This document shows, in pieces, positions 19,821-30,925 of a stretch of 64,000 bases of DNA (positions within the stretch are counted from its first letter, which is position 1; each line of letters opens with the position of its first letter). The notes beneath the pieces are model-generated. The model saw only the letters and a list, made by a program, of their open reading frames with translations. It did no database searches and was not told the origin of the DNA. A program made the translations under genes and the position numbers. Source of the DNA: Pyropia yezoensis (lineage: Eukaryota; Rhodophyta; Bangiophyceae; Bangiales; Bangiaceae); NCBI GenBank assembly GCA_009829735.1, contig CM020618.1:11189119-11253118 (forward strand), read 5' to 3'.

Positions 19821-20540
19821 GTGGCTGCGGCTTCGGGGGTGGCGCCGGAGGGGTGGTGGTCGGCCGGGGGAGATAAAGGCGCCCAGAATGGGGGCGTCAG
19901 CACGTCAGCGCGGCTGCAGCGCCGGCAGCGGCCGGCGATGGGGGCTGGCCGGCGCTGGCGACCACGCGCGCAATCCGGGCCACAACGAAGGTGGCTGCGG
20001 CTGCATGGGTGGCGCAGGGGTTGTGGTGGTCGGCCGGGGAAGATGACGGCGCCCAGGATGGGGGCGTCAGCCCGTAGGCGCGGCGGCAGCGGCATCGGCG
20101 GCGGCGATGGGAGCTGGCCGGCGCCGGCGACCACGCGCGCGATCCGGGCGGCAGCGGTGGTGGCTGCGGCTGCATGGGTGGCGCAGCGGTGGTGGTGATC
20201 GGCCGGGGAAGATGACGGCGCCCAGGATGGGGGTATCAGCCCGTAGGCGCGGCTACAGCGGCATCGGCGGCGGCGATGGGAGCTGGCCGGCGCCGGCGAC
20301 CACGCGCGCGATCCGGGCGGCAGCGGTGGTGGCTGCGGCTGCATGGGTGGCGCAGCGGTGGTGGTGATCGGCCGGGGAAGATGACGGCGCCCAGGATGGG
20401 GGTATCAGCCCGTAGGCGCGGCTACAGCGGCATCGGCGGCGGCGATGGGAGCTGGCCGGCACCGGCGACCACGCGCGCGATCCAGGCGGCAGCGGTGGTG
20501 GCTGCGGCTGCAAGCGTGGCGTCGGAGTGGTGGCTACCTG
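19821..20540 (+). repeat. 169-bp tandem satellite, about four copies
   Basis: The marker GATGGGAGCTGG (first copy GATGGGGGCTGG) begins at 19937, 20106, 20275 and 20444, exactly 169 bp apart. The two inner units are nearly identical and the outer ones have diverged. The unit is very GC-rich (CGGCGGCG and CCACGCGCGCG blocks). The array begins within the 5' end of the Harbinger transposase. Confidence 0.85.
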
Positions 20541-21959
20541 GCGCCGTAGACGGCGCCTACGATTGAGGCGCCAGTCGCTGCGCGCGTTTGCAGCGGTAGC
20601 GGTTGCGCTGGTGGATCGGCCAGCCACCAGGGCACGGACGGGGGTGGCCGTGTTGCATGTCGTCGCACTCCCTCCCCGTGACGCTTCTTCTGCTGCCTCT
20701 CTAGACAGGTGCGCTCTGGGCCACCGCAAACATGATACACAAGGCGGTTCTAGGTAGCCTGGGACACAGCCGTGCTTTGCCTATCAGTTCTGGGAGCAGG
20801 GGGGCCATACGCACCAACCATCTGAAGCCAGGTCGCCCCTTGAGGGTGTCAGCTCAAGGTGGTGCCTTTCGCCGCCAATGCCTGGAACTAGGGTGTCCCA
20901 CAACCAGGGATCGCACACCACACTCGACACGGCGCGAACGACGGCTACCCACAGTCGGTCCACTCCGTTTATGTGAAGGTCGCTACGTTTGAAGCCCCAA
21001 GGTGGCTCATTCGGGGATGTCGTCCGACGCACGCTGTTCGTCCTGCGTCGCGGGTGTCCTCCGACGCATGCGGTCCCACGGTCCACTAGGATGTACCTAG
21101 AGGCTCTCACGCGCTGCCCAATCGCGTCACAGCGGCCACCAAAGGGGCAATGCTGGATGGCGGTCAAGTACACCCAGATATTATCTTAAACATAGTCCAT
21201 TAGGACGTCAACGTTATAGTTAGAGCCCCACACGTGGCTAAATTGACGCCCCGCTCGGAGACAGCCGAGTAGCCAATCGCTGCCCTCCAAGTCAACGAAG
21301 GCCCTCTGGAGCATGCAGGCAATTAGGGAAACCACAGCCTTCGATCCGCTGCTGCAATAGATCGAAGGCTCCGCACTAGAACGAAGGCATATGCACCAAT
21401 CACAAGGCGGAAACGTGGCACACCACGTGGCTGGCCCCGCGACAGCCATGCTCGTCGGCCCCCTCCCGGGACCCGTGTACCGCCCCCCTCGATGCTCCTG
21501 TGACGTGCACCGCGCCGCGCCCTTCCCCACCCCCCCGTCGTCGTCGGCCGCGACCTCCTTCCTCGGCGAACGAGCCGCGCACCTTCTCGCCGTCCGCGCT
21601 CCCTCTGCTTTCCGCCCCCTGCTGCTCCTGCTGGTTGTGGCGCGCTACGAGGCAGCGGATCGGTGGTGCTGCTGCGTCGGCTGCCCTCCCGTATTGGCGC
21701 TGCTCGTCGCCCTCGTCCACGGATACCCGTCGGCGGCGTACTGCTCGCTGATGCGCGGCTCCCCCTGTAGTGCGTGCTACCATCGTCTGCGGGCGCTGCC
21801 CGGTGTGGCGGCGGATCGCGGACACTGGTGCGGCGGTTGCCCGCCTGCCGCTGTCGGTGCCAGGCGCCCACGATCGGCAGCACGGCTTGGGCGCTTGCGC
21901 AGCTGTGGCAGGTGCTTCCTTCCCACCCGGATTGGTTGGGTAGAGGTCGCGGCTGAGGC
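20541..21959. other. Intergenic region with a protein-like minus-strand fragment
   Basis: No complete gene is seen. On the minus strand, about 21350-21186 encodes a short protein-like fragment (KAVVSLIACMLQRAFVDL, then FSHVWGSNYNVDVLMDYV) that ends in a stop. It may be a transposon remnant. The rest is GC-rich low-complexity sequence. Confidence 0.35.
21336..21370. repeat. Inverted repeat related to the palindromes at 47.8 kb
   Basis: Arms AGCCTTCGATC and GATCGAAGGCT (11 bp, perfect) flank a 13-nt loop. The reverse complement reads on as ATCGAAGGCTGTGGTTTCC, which matches 47877 onward with one difference, so the two sites are copies of one dispersed element in opposite orientation. Confidence 0.6.
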
Positions 21960-22780
21960 CGCTGCACGTATGCGGCGGCGCCCCCCGTCGGCTCGCGCCC
22001 AGCAGACGGTGCTTCTGTCTCGTTTGTTGCCGGTCGGTCGGCTGCGCGGCTTGGGCGGGTGAGGGTGCGCGGGACGGCCGGCTGCCCGGCTGCAGCCGGT
22101 GCGCCCCGTCGTCGCCGTTCCGGGTGGATCGGCGGTGCGGCTGGCGTGCCTGGCCGCGTGGGCCCGGCGGTGACCGCTTCCTGGCCGCCTGAAGCCGGTG
22201 CTGTCAATCGGCGCCGCTCTGGGCTCTTCGGTTGCGTGGGTGGGGCGGGTGGCCGCGTGGGACCGGCGTTGGCTGCTGGCCGGCCGCTCGTAGCTGGTGC
22301 TCCCCGTCGCCGACGTCGCAGGCGGGTCGGCGCTGCGGTTGGGGCGGCTGGCCGCGTGGGGGCGGCGTTGCGTGCTTGCCGGCAGCCTGTAGCGGGTGCT
22401 CTTCGTGGCTTCTCGCAAGCGGATCGGCGGTGTAGCTGGCGTGCCTAGCTGCGCGGGGCCGGCGTTGGCTGCTGGCCGGCCGCGTGTACCGGGTGCTCCC
22501 CGTCGCATGTTGCAGGCGGATCGGCGCTGTGGTGGGGGCGGCTGGCCGCGTGGGGGCGGCGTTGGCTGCTAGCCAGCCGCCTGAAGCGTGTGCTCCCCGT
22601 CGCCACCGTAGCGGGCGGATCGGCGGTGCGGCTGGCGTGCCTTGCTGCGTGGGGCCGGCGTCGGCCGCTTGCTGGTCGCCCGCAGCCGGTGCTGTCAATT
22701 TGCGCCGCTCTGGGCTGGTCGGCTGCGTGGGTGGAGCGCGTGTGTGGGTGGGGCGCTTGCTTGGCTTGTGCGGGTGCGCC
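21960..22780 (+). repeat. Degenerate ~98-bp minisatellite
   Basis: The motif GGCTGCTGGCCGGCCGC and variants recur near 22170, 22269, 22368, 22465, 22562 and 22663, spaced 97-101 bp. On the minus strand the array reads as a ~33-residue repeat (RRPHAARHASRTADPP) that changes frame between units, so I do not regard it as coding. Confidence 0.7.
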
Positions 22781-22849
22781 ACTGGGGCAGCTGCACAGCC
22801 GCACTCGCTGCGCTCGGTCGGCGCTCTGTTGTAGGCGGCCGCGTGTACG

Positions 22850-23490
22850 CGGTGCTCCCCGTCGCCCGCGTTGCTGTTCGGTCGGCAGCGCCGGTGTGGC
22901 GGCTGCGCCAGTTCGGTGGTTGCGGGCGTGGTGTGGCTGCGTGGGTGGGGCTGCTGCTCGGGTTGGGCTGCGGCGCTGCTGCGCGTTTGGGGCTACTGCG
23001 GTGGTACCGTGGCTGCGTGGCCGCGCGGCGCCGTGGCTTCTCGGTTGTGGCTGCTGCGCGGGTGGGTCGGCTGCGCGGGTGGGGCTGCTGCGCGGCTGCT
23101 CAGTGGTGCCCGCTGCGCGGGTGGGGCGGCTACGCGGGTTGACCGGCTGCGCGGGCGGGTCGGCTGCGTGGGTGCGTCGGCTGCGCGGGTGGGGCGGCTG
23201 CGCGGCTACGCGGGTGAGGCGGCTGCTCGGTTGTGGCTGCTGCGCGTGTGGATCGGCTGCTCGATTGTGCCTGCTGCGCGGCCAGGCTGGGTGCGCGTGT
23301 GCGGCGCCTGCGCGGCTACTCGGGTGCGGCGGCTGCTGAGTTGGGGCTGCTGCGCGTGCGGTTCAGCTGCGCGGGCGGGCCGGCTGCGCGTGTGCGTAAG
23401 CTACGCGGGTGGGGCGGCTGCACGGCTGCGCGGGTGTGGAGACTGCTCGGTTGTGGCTGCTGCTCGGCTTGAGGTACTGCGCTGCTGCCG
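22850..23490 (+). repeat. Short-unit GC-rich tandem repeat
   Basis: Dense repetition of GCTGCGCGGGTGGGGCGGC-like words, unit about 15-18 bp with much variation. All frames are open because stop codons are rare in this sequence. No gene is inferred. The stretch from here to 23943 holds no other feature I can support. Confidence 0.6.
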
Positions 23491-23943
23491 CGGCTGTGCT
23501 GCTGGGACGGAAACGAGCCTCGGGTGGCTGGGCATCGAGGGGGACTACCCGCTTCGGTTCGGTTGTTTCCGTCGTATCCATCGCTGACTGCCCGTCGGCT
23601 GGCCGTCGGTTTGCCTGTGTGCCGGTGCTGTTCTTCTTCACCACTGAACGCGCCGCCGCTGCAGGTGCCGTAGGGCTGGTCGGCGGATCGGCAGGCCGGT
23701 CTGGACAGCTTTCGCTTGCACTCCGGGGTGACTTGCCTTTTTGATTCGAGCGGATCGGCAGTGCAGCCGGAGCAGTTTTACGCCTGCGGCGAGCGGTACC
23801 CGGTGTCTGTTGCTGGGTCATCGATGCGTTGCTGCAGCAGCATTCTGCCTAGGGAGAGCTTGACCCGTGGTCTTGTTTGCTGACTGCCTGACGGTGCAGC
23901 GCGAGGTACCAGTGAGAAGATCTGGCTTCACGATCCTGCTGAA

Positions 23944-26900
23944 ATGGATGACACCATGTGGATGGGGTCGTCGAGCGGAGGCGCGTCGTCAATGGACTCC
24001 GACCCCATATTCGTGGCTTACGCTCCACCGTCGGTTGAATCCGCACGGCCGAGTGAGAGCGTGCCGTCTGTGGTGAACCTGGCCGGATGTAGCTCTGTTG
24101 GGTCTGCTCGCGACATCGTCAACAGTGACCGCCAGCCCAGTGCTTCCGATATTGTTGTTGATGAAGACAGGAGAAGTGGGGACGCGGACGCACCAGAGCT
24201 ACAGCCGGTCGCCGGTTTTGAACAGCCTGCTGGTGGTGATCAATGTGAGGCAGATGGTGATGCGCCTGTTCCCGCAGCTGTTGTGTCGCACACTGTCAGG
24301 GGCGACCGCACGTACGGACAGGGTAGACCGGGACCAAAGCACGGCCGCGGAGGGAGGAAGCTGGGGTCAGGCCGCCACACCAAGAAGAACTTTGGTACCG
24401 CTGTGCGCCGAGTCGTTGGTGCGTACCTGTGCAAGGTACCAGCGGCCACGCTCTCGTCCGATTGCGGCATCTTGGCGGAAGCGGGGGTCACCACGATTGA
24501 GCTGTTGAGTGCCTGGGCCAAGGCACCCGGCAACGAAGAGGTGTGGCTCCTGCCAGGCGTGCTTGGTGTCGTCGCGCGATGGGGCGAGTGGAAGCGGGAT
24601 GGCACTGGGGACCACGCGAGCGTTTGCGTGTGGCTTGCTGCGAACGGGCGGTGTCGTTGTACGTGCGTGGGGTCGAACACTCATCGTGACAACAACGTGT
24701 ACGACAGAGCAACCACCTGCAAGCACGCTGCTACCCTCGGTGCCACCCTTGACGAGCTCTCGGCGGCCCTTGGCTTGCAACCTGAGCGTGTTCGACACCA
24801 CCTGTACAAGAGGTTCCATTCAGGGCCAGGACCAGAAGGTGAACATGCGGCCATGGACAATACCTGCTTCCACGTCAAGGGAGCTTTGTACGTTGCTGTT
24901 TGCTCGTCGGCTTTTGCTGCTCTTCCAGTTCCACTCTACCTGACGCACACGAGGTCATCTTGCTCTCTTTGCCCCGGCGCTTGGACGAAGACCTGCTCCC
25001 ACGTCATTGTTGCGCAAGAGTGCGGCGCTCCTCACCACGCGCATCGGACATCGGCGCAGAGTGCCGCTCCCTCACTGGAGGTGTCCGCTATATCCCGACT
25101 TCATATCCCCTTGCACAACTGTGTTGCTGCCATACGCCTTAATGCGGAGGTGTCGGCCAAGACGGTTTCTGGCGGGGAGTTCGTCGTCCCTGCTCCAAAG
25201 CGCTGCCACTTTTGCGCTGCACGGGGGAAGCCTCACCAGCTCATCTTGCCGTCGACAAGAACAGGGGCTATCGCCTGCACTCGCGGCTTCTGCAAGATGG
25301 TGGTGCATGTGGCCAAGTGCTCGTCATGCGAGCAGTGGGTGTGCCGCGACGGTCGAGAGGAGCACATCGTTCTCCTCACGATGACATCCGCTGCCACTGT
25401 GACGTGGATGAGGTCCATGGCGCACGACGCTGCGGATGGAGCAGCACTGACGACGAGCACTACGAAGTGGATCAGAGCCGTGCGCAGAGAAACGGTAGCT
25501 GGCGTCCTTCCATCCACCAACCCAACGCGCAGCGGCCGCATCTTGCGCAACATTGTCGTAGTCGGCCTGAAGCTGATGGCAGCAGATCTGCCCCCCGAGC
25601 TGTTTACTTGTGTGCACTGCATGGACAACGACGGCAGGTACAAGTGGGTGTCTGCTGACTCGATCTGGGTGGGCTTTGGCAGTGGTGCAGACCACGTGCA
25701 GTTTGACCACGTCGTGGAGGCTGTACCTGAGAATCGACGTGCGATCAGGGCCGCCTACCTCATTCGAGGCGAAAGCGTCCGGCGGATTGTGCGCGACGTC
25801 ATGAAGCCAAAGAAGGATCTGAAGCTGCTGTCTCGGGCTGTGAAGCCTGCTCAACTGGCTGTTGGCGTGTTGTTGCCCGATGCCCTTCCCATCGATGGCA
25901 GAGTTTCCCAGACGGCGGGAGAGAAGGCGATTGCCGGGGTGCTGGGATCCATCTTTGACATGAACGCAGCAGCAGCGAAGCTGTTGACGGCGCTGCACAC
26001 GGGGCTGGCCAAGTACAAGACCCGCAGTCGCGTCGAGGCGGCCAGGCGCACGTAGGCCTGCCAGCACCTGGCGGCATACATCAACTCACGCAAGTCTGGC
26101 AAGCAGAAGCCCTCCCAGCCTACAGATGCCGCAGACCAGCAAGTTGCGGGCGCACCTACGACGACTCTTCCACAAGGCGTGATGCGAAGTTCAGCGCAGC
26201 CTGCTGGCGACAATGTAGCCGGCCTGGACGCGCCACCGCCCTCCTCCAAGCACATTCCAGCACAAGGTACTTTGCTGGCTCCTCCTACTGACCGCTCATC
26301 ACAACGGCTCAGTCCTTTGAAGAACCCGCCGGCAGCTGCTGTGAAGACGCCTGCTTATCGGGCCGCTCAGCACGCACGTGACACTGGCGCTGCACCGCTC
26401 TCTCTGACCACTCCTGCTGCCCAGCTGCAAGGAGATACCAACGGCGCTTCTGTTGCACGTGGGCGACAGGCGCCCCCCCGTCAGCCAGATTGTGGTCGCA
26501 AGCGGTTCAAAGCCGGGAAGGGTGACGTGGAAGCGGACTCCCCATTTTTTCGTCCGGCGGTAGTGGCGCTCGACAAGGACCAGCGGCGGGAGCTGTTGTC
26601 TTTTGTGACTGCAATCACCATTGACAGCGTCGTCCTCCCGTTCCGCCCTGGCCATGCAGAGGTGTTGCGCCAGCTGGCCACGCTTTTAGACCAAGTGAAC
26701 CACGGAGCGGTCGTGGCGGATCTACTGGCTCGGTCGACGTTGGACGCAGACCCTAAGGACGATGACGACCATGCGCCCATCGTCATCTTACTGCGCGAGC
26801 TGCACTTCGTGCAGTTGGGTCTGCGCTCTTTCTCGTGCATGTTTGAGGCGCACGCTGGGCTGTCGTCAACTCTTGCCAACGGTCTGCGGTGCGTTGCGGC

Positions 26901-27945
26901 GTCGATTGACCAATTTGTGGCGGAGTGGCGCAACGAACCGGAAGGGTCAACCCGGTACCAGAGCAAGTGGGAGGGCGGCGGGCGCTCGCAGGCGGACATG
27001 GCTCGCGGTTTTCGCGCGGCATACCCATCCGCTGCTAGAAGCCATGAACGAACCGGTACCTGCGCGCCTTCTCTACCTCAGTGTCGCCCCGAGCCGTTTC
27101 TTTGGAAGGAAGTGTTGTCCACCGGCATGTGCTCGAAGCACTACGCCAAGGCACACAAGTTCTCGCCGGGCGCCATGACGTTCTGTTGCGGGTCCAAGCA
27201 CCCTCTGATTATCGCCTTCTCCGTCCTGGACCGCAAGGAGGCGCCTCAGGTTCTGCTCAACATGCTGCTCTCCCGTTTTGCGCGCCTGCCGCGGTTCCTC
27301 ATCTACGACTTCTCTTGTGGCGCTTTCCGTGTGGCGCTCGGGAAGCTGGCTTGGCTTCTGCTGGACTGCACCGTGGTGTCGGACCGGTTCCATATCTTCA
27401 ATCATCTGTGCTCGGACGCATTCGACCCGCGTTCGTATGCCAAGCTGGACGGAGTGGACTAGGGGGCTCCAGAGCAGCGTAACGCACCCATCCGTCGCAT
27501 CCAGACTACGCTCCAGGGCATGGGCGTTGTGCCCTACACCAACCTCTTGGCGTACCAGACGGCCATTCTGAACCACGAGGCACAAACCAAGTGGGCTTTG
27601 AAGGTGGAACGTCTACCTGACGACTGCGACCTTGCCGGTCGATTCTTCACGCTCTATCCTTGCTGGTGCTGCGACGAGCCCGATTCGGCGGCAGACGCCA
27701 TCACCGACTCCGAGTCTTCCGCCGATGACGTAGATGAGATCGTGCCAGAAGACAACAGGGCAATGCAGTTGGACGAGGGCGAGGGTGAGCGTGAGCGTGA
27801 TTGTGAGCGCGCGAGTGGGAGTGATCCTGACTATGCCACTGTGTCTGGAGATATATCCGCGTCTACGAGCGTGAGCTCATTGAGTGGGGAGGGGAGTGCC
27901 GAGGAGAGTGGTGCCGGGGACTCGATGGGTGCCGATGGGGCGTGA
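23944..27945 (+). pseudogene. KDZ-type transposase with SWIM finger, two in-frame amber codons
   Basis: One frame of 1,334 codons from ATG 23944 to TGA 27943-27945, broken only by TAG at 26053-26055 and 27460-27462. After a disordered head with a basic GRPGPKHGRGGRKLG patch comes a SWIM zinc finger (C237-x-C239...C259-x-H261). Cysteine clusters of the type found in KDZ transposases follow (TKTCSHVIVAQEC; FCKMVVHVAKCSSCEQW with CRDGREEH; FTCVHCMDNDG). Likely catalytic acids are D572 (VSADSIWVGF), D1122 (LIYDFSCGAF) and E1177 (GAPEQRNAPI), with a DRFH motif between the last two. The tail is acidic and Ser-rich. The second TAG falls just before the presumed catalytic Glu. The family would cut and paste its own DNA. 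Assignment rests on motif order from memory of the family. Confidence 0.7.
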
Positions 27946-29024
27946 CATGGCCCTGCATTGATGTAGGTGCTCTTTTATTCTTTGCTGCCGTAGGTCGTGG
28001 TCGGCGGGCCTACCCCCCGCGCCGCCGTCGCGGTCGGGCAGCACGTACTCGGCGGTGGCGCCGCCGCCGTCGCCGTCGCGGTCGGCGAGCACCTCGGCGG
28101 CGGCGGCGGCGGTGCCGCCGCCGCCCGAGCGGTCGGCGAGCGCCCTCTCCGCGGCTGCGCCGTCGTTGCGGTGGGAGGGGCGGCCGGGGGGGGGGGCGGG
28201 GGGGGGGGGCGCCTGACGGCGACGCGCCGACGCTGTCGCTCGGCGGGGGGCTGAAGGACGTGCTGCTCGGGCCACCGACGGGGGGGGGGGGGGGGGGGCG
28301 CCGCGAGGGGGGCGGGGGGGTGGGGGGAGGGGTTGCTGGCGTGGCTGCCTGTGGGGTTGGCGCGCCGCCGGTGCGGCGGGCAGAGAGCTTTGCGGAGACG
28401 GTGATGAGGGGGGGAGGGGGTGTACGCCTGGGGGGGGGGAGGCGAGGTTGTGTCGCCCGTTACGACGACCGCGACGGCGGCCAGCCGCGGCCGCCGTGGC
28501 CGCCTCTCCGGCACGCGCTGGGGGGCGTCGGGCCGCGGGGGGGGTGGCGGCCGCGGCGGGGGTGGCGGCGGTAGTGGCATGGCATCATTGGGGGGGGTGC
28601 CGAGGGGGGTGGTCGTGGCGGGGGTGGGGGTGGGGTGGTGGCGGTGGTGGTGGGGGAGGGGGTGGGGATGGGAGTGGCAGGGGCCGGTCGGTGCGGAGTA
28701 AGGTGAGCCGCTGGCTGTTTTTCGGGTGCCGGCGACGGACGTCGGCGGTGGGGGTGAGGCGGCGGGTCGGCGTGGCGTCGCTGCTGCGGGTGTGACTTGG
28801 TGGAGGGGGGAGGGGTGAGGGGGGTCGGCCGGCGGCGAGGGTGGCGGCGAGAAGACGCTGGTGGGCCGACGGTTGAGGTATCGGTATGAAGGCACCCGGG
28901 CGGCACGGATGTGGCAGCAGCAACGCATGCAGCAGGAGACGGAGGCCACGCTGGCTGCCGCCCCATCGGCGAGCAGCTGCTTCGCGTGGTGAGCAAGTAT
29001 TGCCGTAAAAGTGCCGTCGCTCAC
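27946..29024. other. G-rich plus strand, no gene
   Basis: Runs of 6-18 G on the plus strand separated by short spacers, alternating with CGG/CCG triplets. The minus strand reads as Pro/His-rich low complexity. Many G-quadruplex-type arrays are possible. The long frames here reflect composition, not coding. The second copy is 36115-37191. Confidence 0.6.
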
Positions 29025-30540
29025 CTGTCGTGCCCCCGCTCCACCTCGCTCCCGACCTTCTTCCAGCCGCCTCGTTCGTCCCTCTTACCCTCGTCAAAAC
29101 TGCGCTCCTCCGCCCCGCCGACCCCCCACGCGCCACCCTAACATCACACTCCCACCTCCTTGTCGCCCCCCTCCCACGCAATCATGTTGAGGTCCACCAA
29201 CGGGAGACACTATCAGCCACCGCCAGAGACGACCATGTGGCGGCATGTCGCCAGCGCGGACACAACGTAAGACAGCGACCGGATCATCCCGACGACACGG
29301 AGAGGTGGCGTTACATACGGCACATTGGTGATCACCCTCGCTGCCGCAGAGGTGCTAGGCGCCCCTCACCAGGTCGGCCGTGCTCGCGGTCGCGACGAAA
29401 ACGTGGTCCATGAACTCGGGCAATAGACGGCCGACTTGCTGCAGTGGTGCGTCGCTGGAGCTGTGGTCGCGGCGCCTCGGAGTGGAAAAAGACGCGCGAC
29501 GCGGGATGAGGACGGAGGGATGGCAGATTGGGCTCAACACACCCCGCTTGGCCAGGGGTAAACGACCGCGAGAGGACCTGTCTCCTGCAGCCCAGATGGA
29601 AGACGGACCACAATTCCAGGGGGCCACCATGGGTTTTATGCCCGATGAAACAGATGTCAACCATTGAATCTAGCTTTTTGGGTAGAATTCAATGCCGAGA
29701 ATGAACCAAATGCACAACGATTGTAAATGGTTGGTGATACTTGCGAGCGCATCGCTCTGTAACTCTCTCGCACACGGAGATCGTACCTTGTTTCTTCCTG
29801 ACCCTCCCTCCTCTTACCGCATGCCTATAGCGACTCGCCAAGCGACTGAAGCGCAGAGGCGGGGACGTGACGCCCATCTGGCGGCGCCCATCGGCTGCCA
29901 TCAACTTCGGCCTCGAAGCCAAATGCTGGCAGCAGCATCCACGTGTGTATTGCCGGCGTGCATGAGTGCTCACAGGCACGACTACCAGAACCCCGTCTGT
30001 CTGAGGTGTGCGCCGGGCAGGTCCCTCAAACTATCGCCGGCAGACCCGTCGACGACCGCCGACAAGTATGTCCAGTCCCGCCAGGCCCTATCAGCTAACG
30101 CCGGCCCCGTCTCGTACGCCGCAGAGAAGAGCCATGTGTTGTCACTTTCCAGGTCCTATGGTGCATGCCGGCCGTGAGCTGCGTGGACAGCCGCTGAGCG
30201 ACGCGATGGCTCGGCCTTCAAAGAGTCCGGTCCACTACTGTCCGTGCCGCGTTCCCACGCGTCCTCTTCTTTAGCAAGAAGGATGCTGTGATAGTCACTG
30301 TACTCTAACAGCGTTGAAGACCTGCTGTGCGCTGCGGTAGTCGTAGTGCAATGGCCTTGACCACAGGGTTGACACGACAGCTTGCCTGAGTTCAGTCACT
30401 GGCATCCACGAGGGTCATTATCTCAGTCTCCCTGTGACCGTGAGTAGGCATCGGCAGCGGCCGATGGCTCCTCGCCGTGTAATCAGGTGAGGTTCACCCT
30501 GCGTCACCCACCGACTGCAAAGTACGAAATCACCGTTGCA
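29025..30540. other. Non-coding spacer between KDZ transposase and PIF1
   Basis: More balanced base composition than its surroundings. Short frames only, none with recognisable domains. Second copy 37192-38705. Confidence 0.4.
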
Positions 30541-30559
30541 CGCTTCCCAACACTGCTGA

Positions 30560-30925
30560 GGTCGCGCACTCGGGTGCTATGGTGAAAGGGCCAGCTGTGC
30601 ACAGTTCCAGGAGTCTGCGCTTGCCCACAGTGCCAAGAGTGCAACCATGTGCAAGTTGGTGGGGTTGCGCTCATGCGCGCATTCGTAGGAGTGCACTCTG
30701 GTGACGATTTGGGGGAGCAAGCTGACTCACACGGGTGGAAGGCGTCACACATCCGCACACTGCTGGGGTTTCACGCTCTGGCGCACTAGTGGGTGTGCAC
30801 ACTTGTTACATTAGTGAGCGCTTACACCTGCCCGCACTTGCGAGAGTGCACAGTGGCGCACTTTGGAGGGGCCACACACTTGCGCTCATTGGCGAGTGGC
30901 ACACAGACGCGCACTGTAGATGGTG
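30560..30925 (+). repeat. Cluster of GCGCACT / GTGCAC words (possible transposase-binding repeats)
   Basis: About fourteen copies of related words (GCGCACT, AGTGCAC, TTGCGCTC, GTGTGCACAC) occur in both orientations at roughly 25-35 bp spacing in 365 bp. Such clustered short repeats are typical of the subterminal transposase-binding regions of large cut-and-paste transposons. The second copy is about 38725-39090. Confidence 0.4.

Noticed and set aside
22590-23587. Cys/Gly-rich plus-strand frames resembling keratin-like proteins
   Set aside because: They are translations of the ~98-bp and ~17-bp minisatellites, and frames switch from unit to unit.
28585-29181. Long Pro/His-rich minus-strand frames over the G-rich region
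   Set aside because: They are the complement of G runs and CGG triplets, change frame between the two contig copies, and show no domain or start signal.
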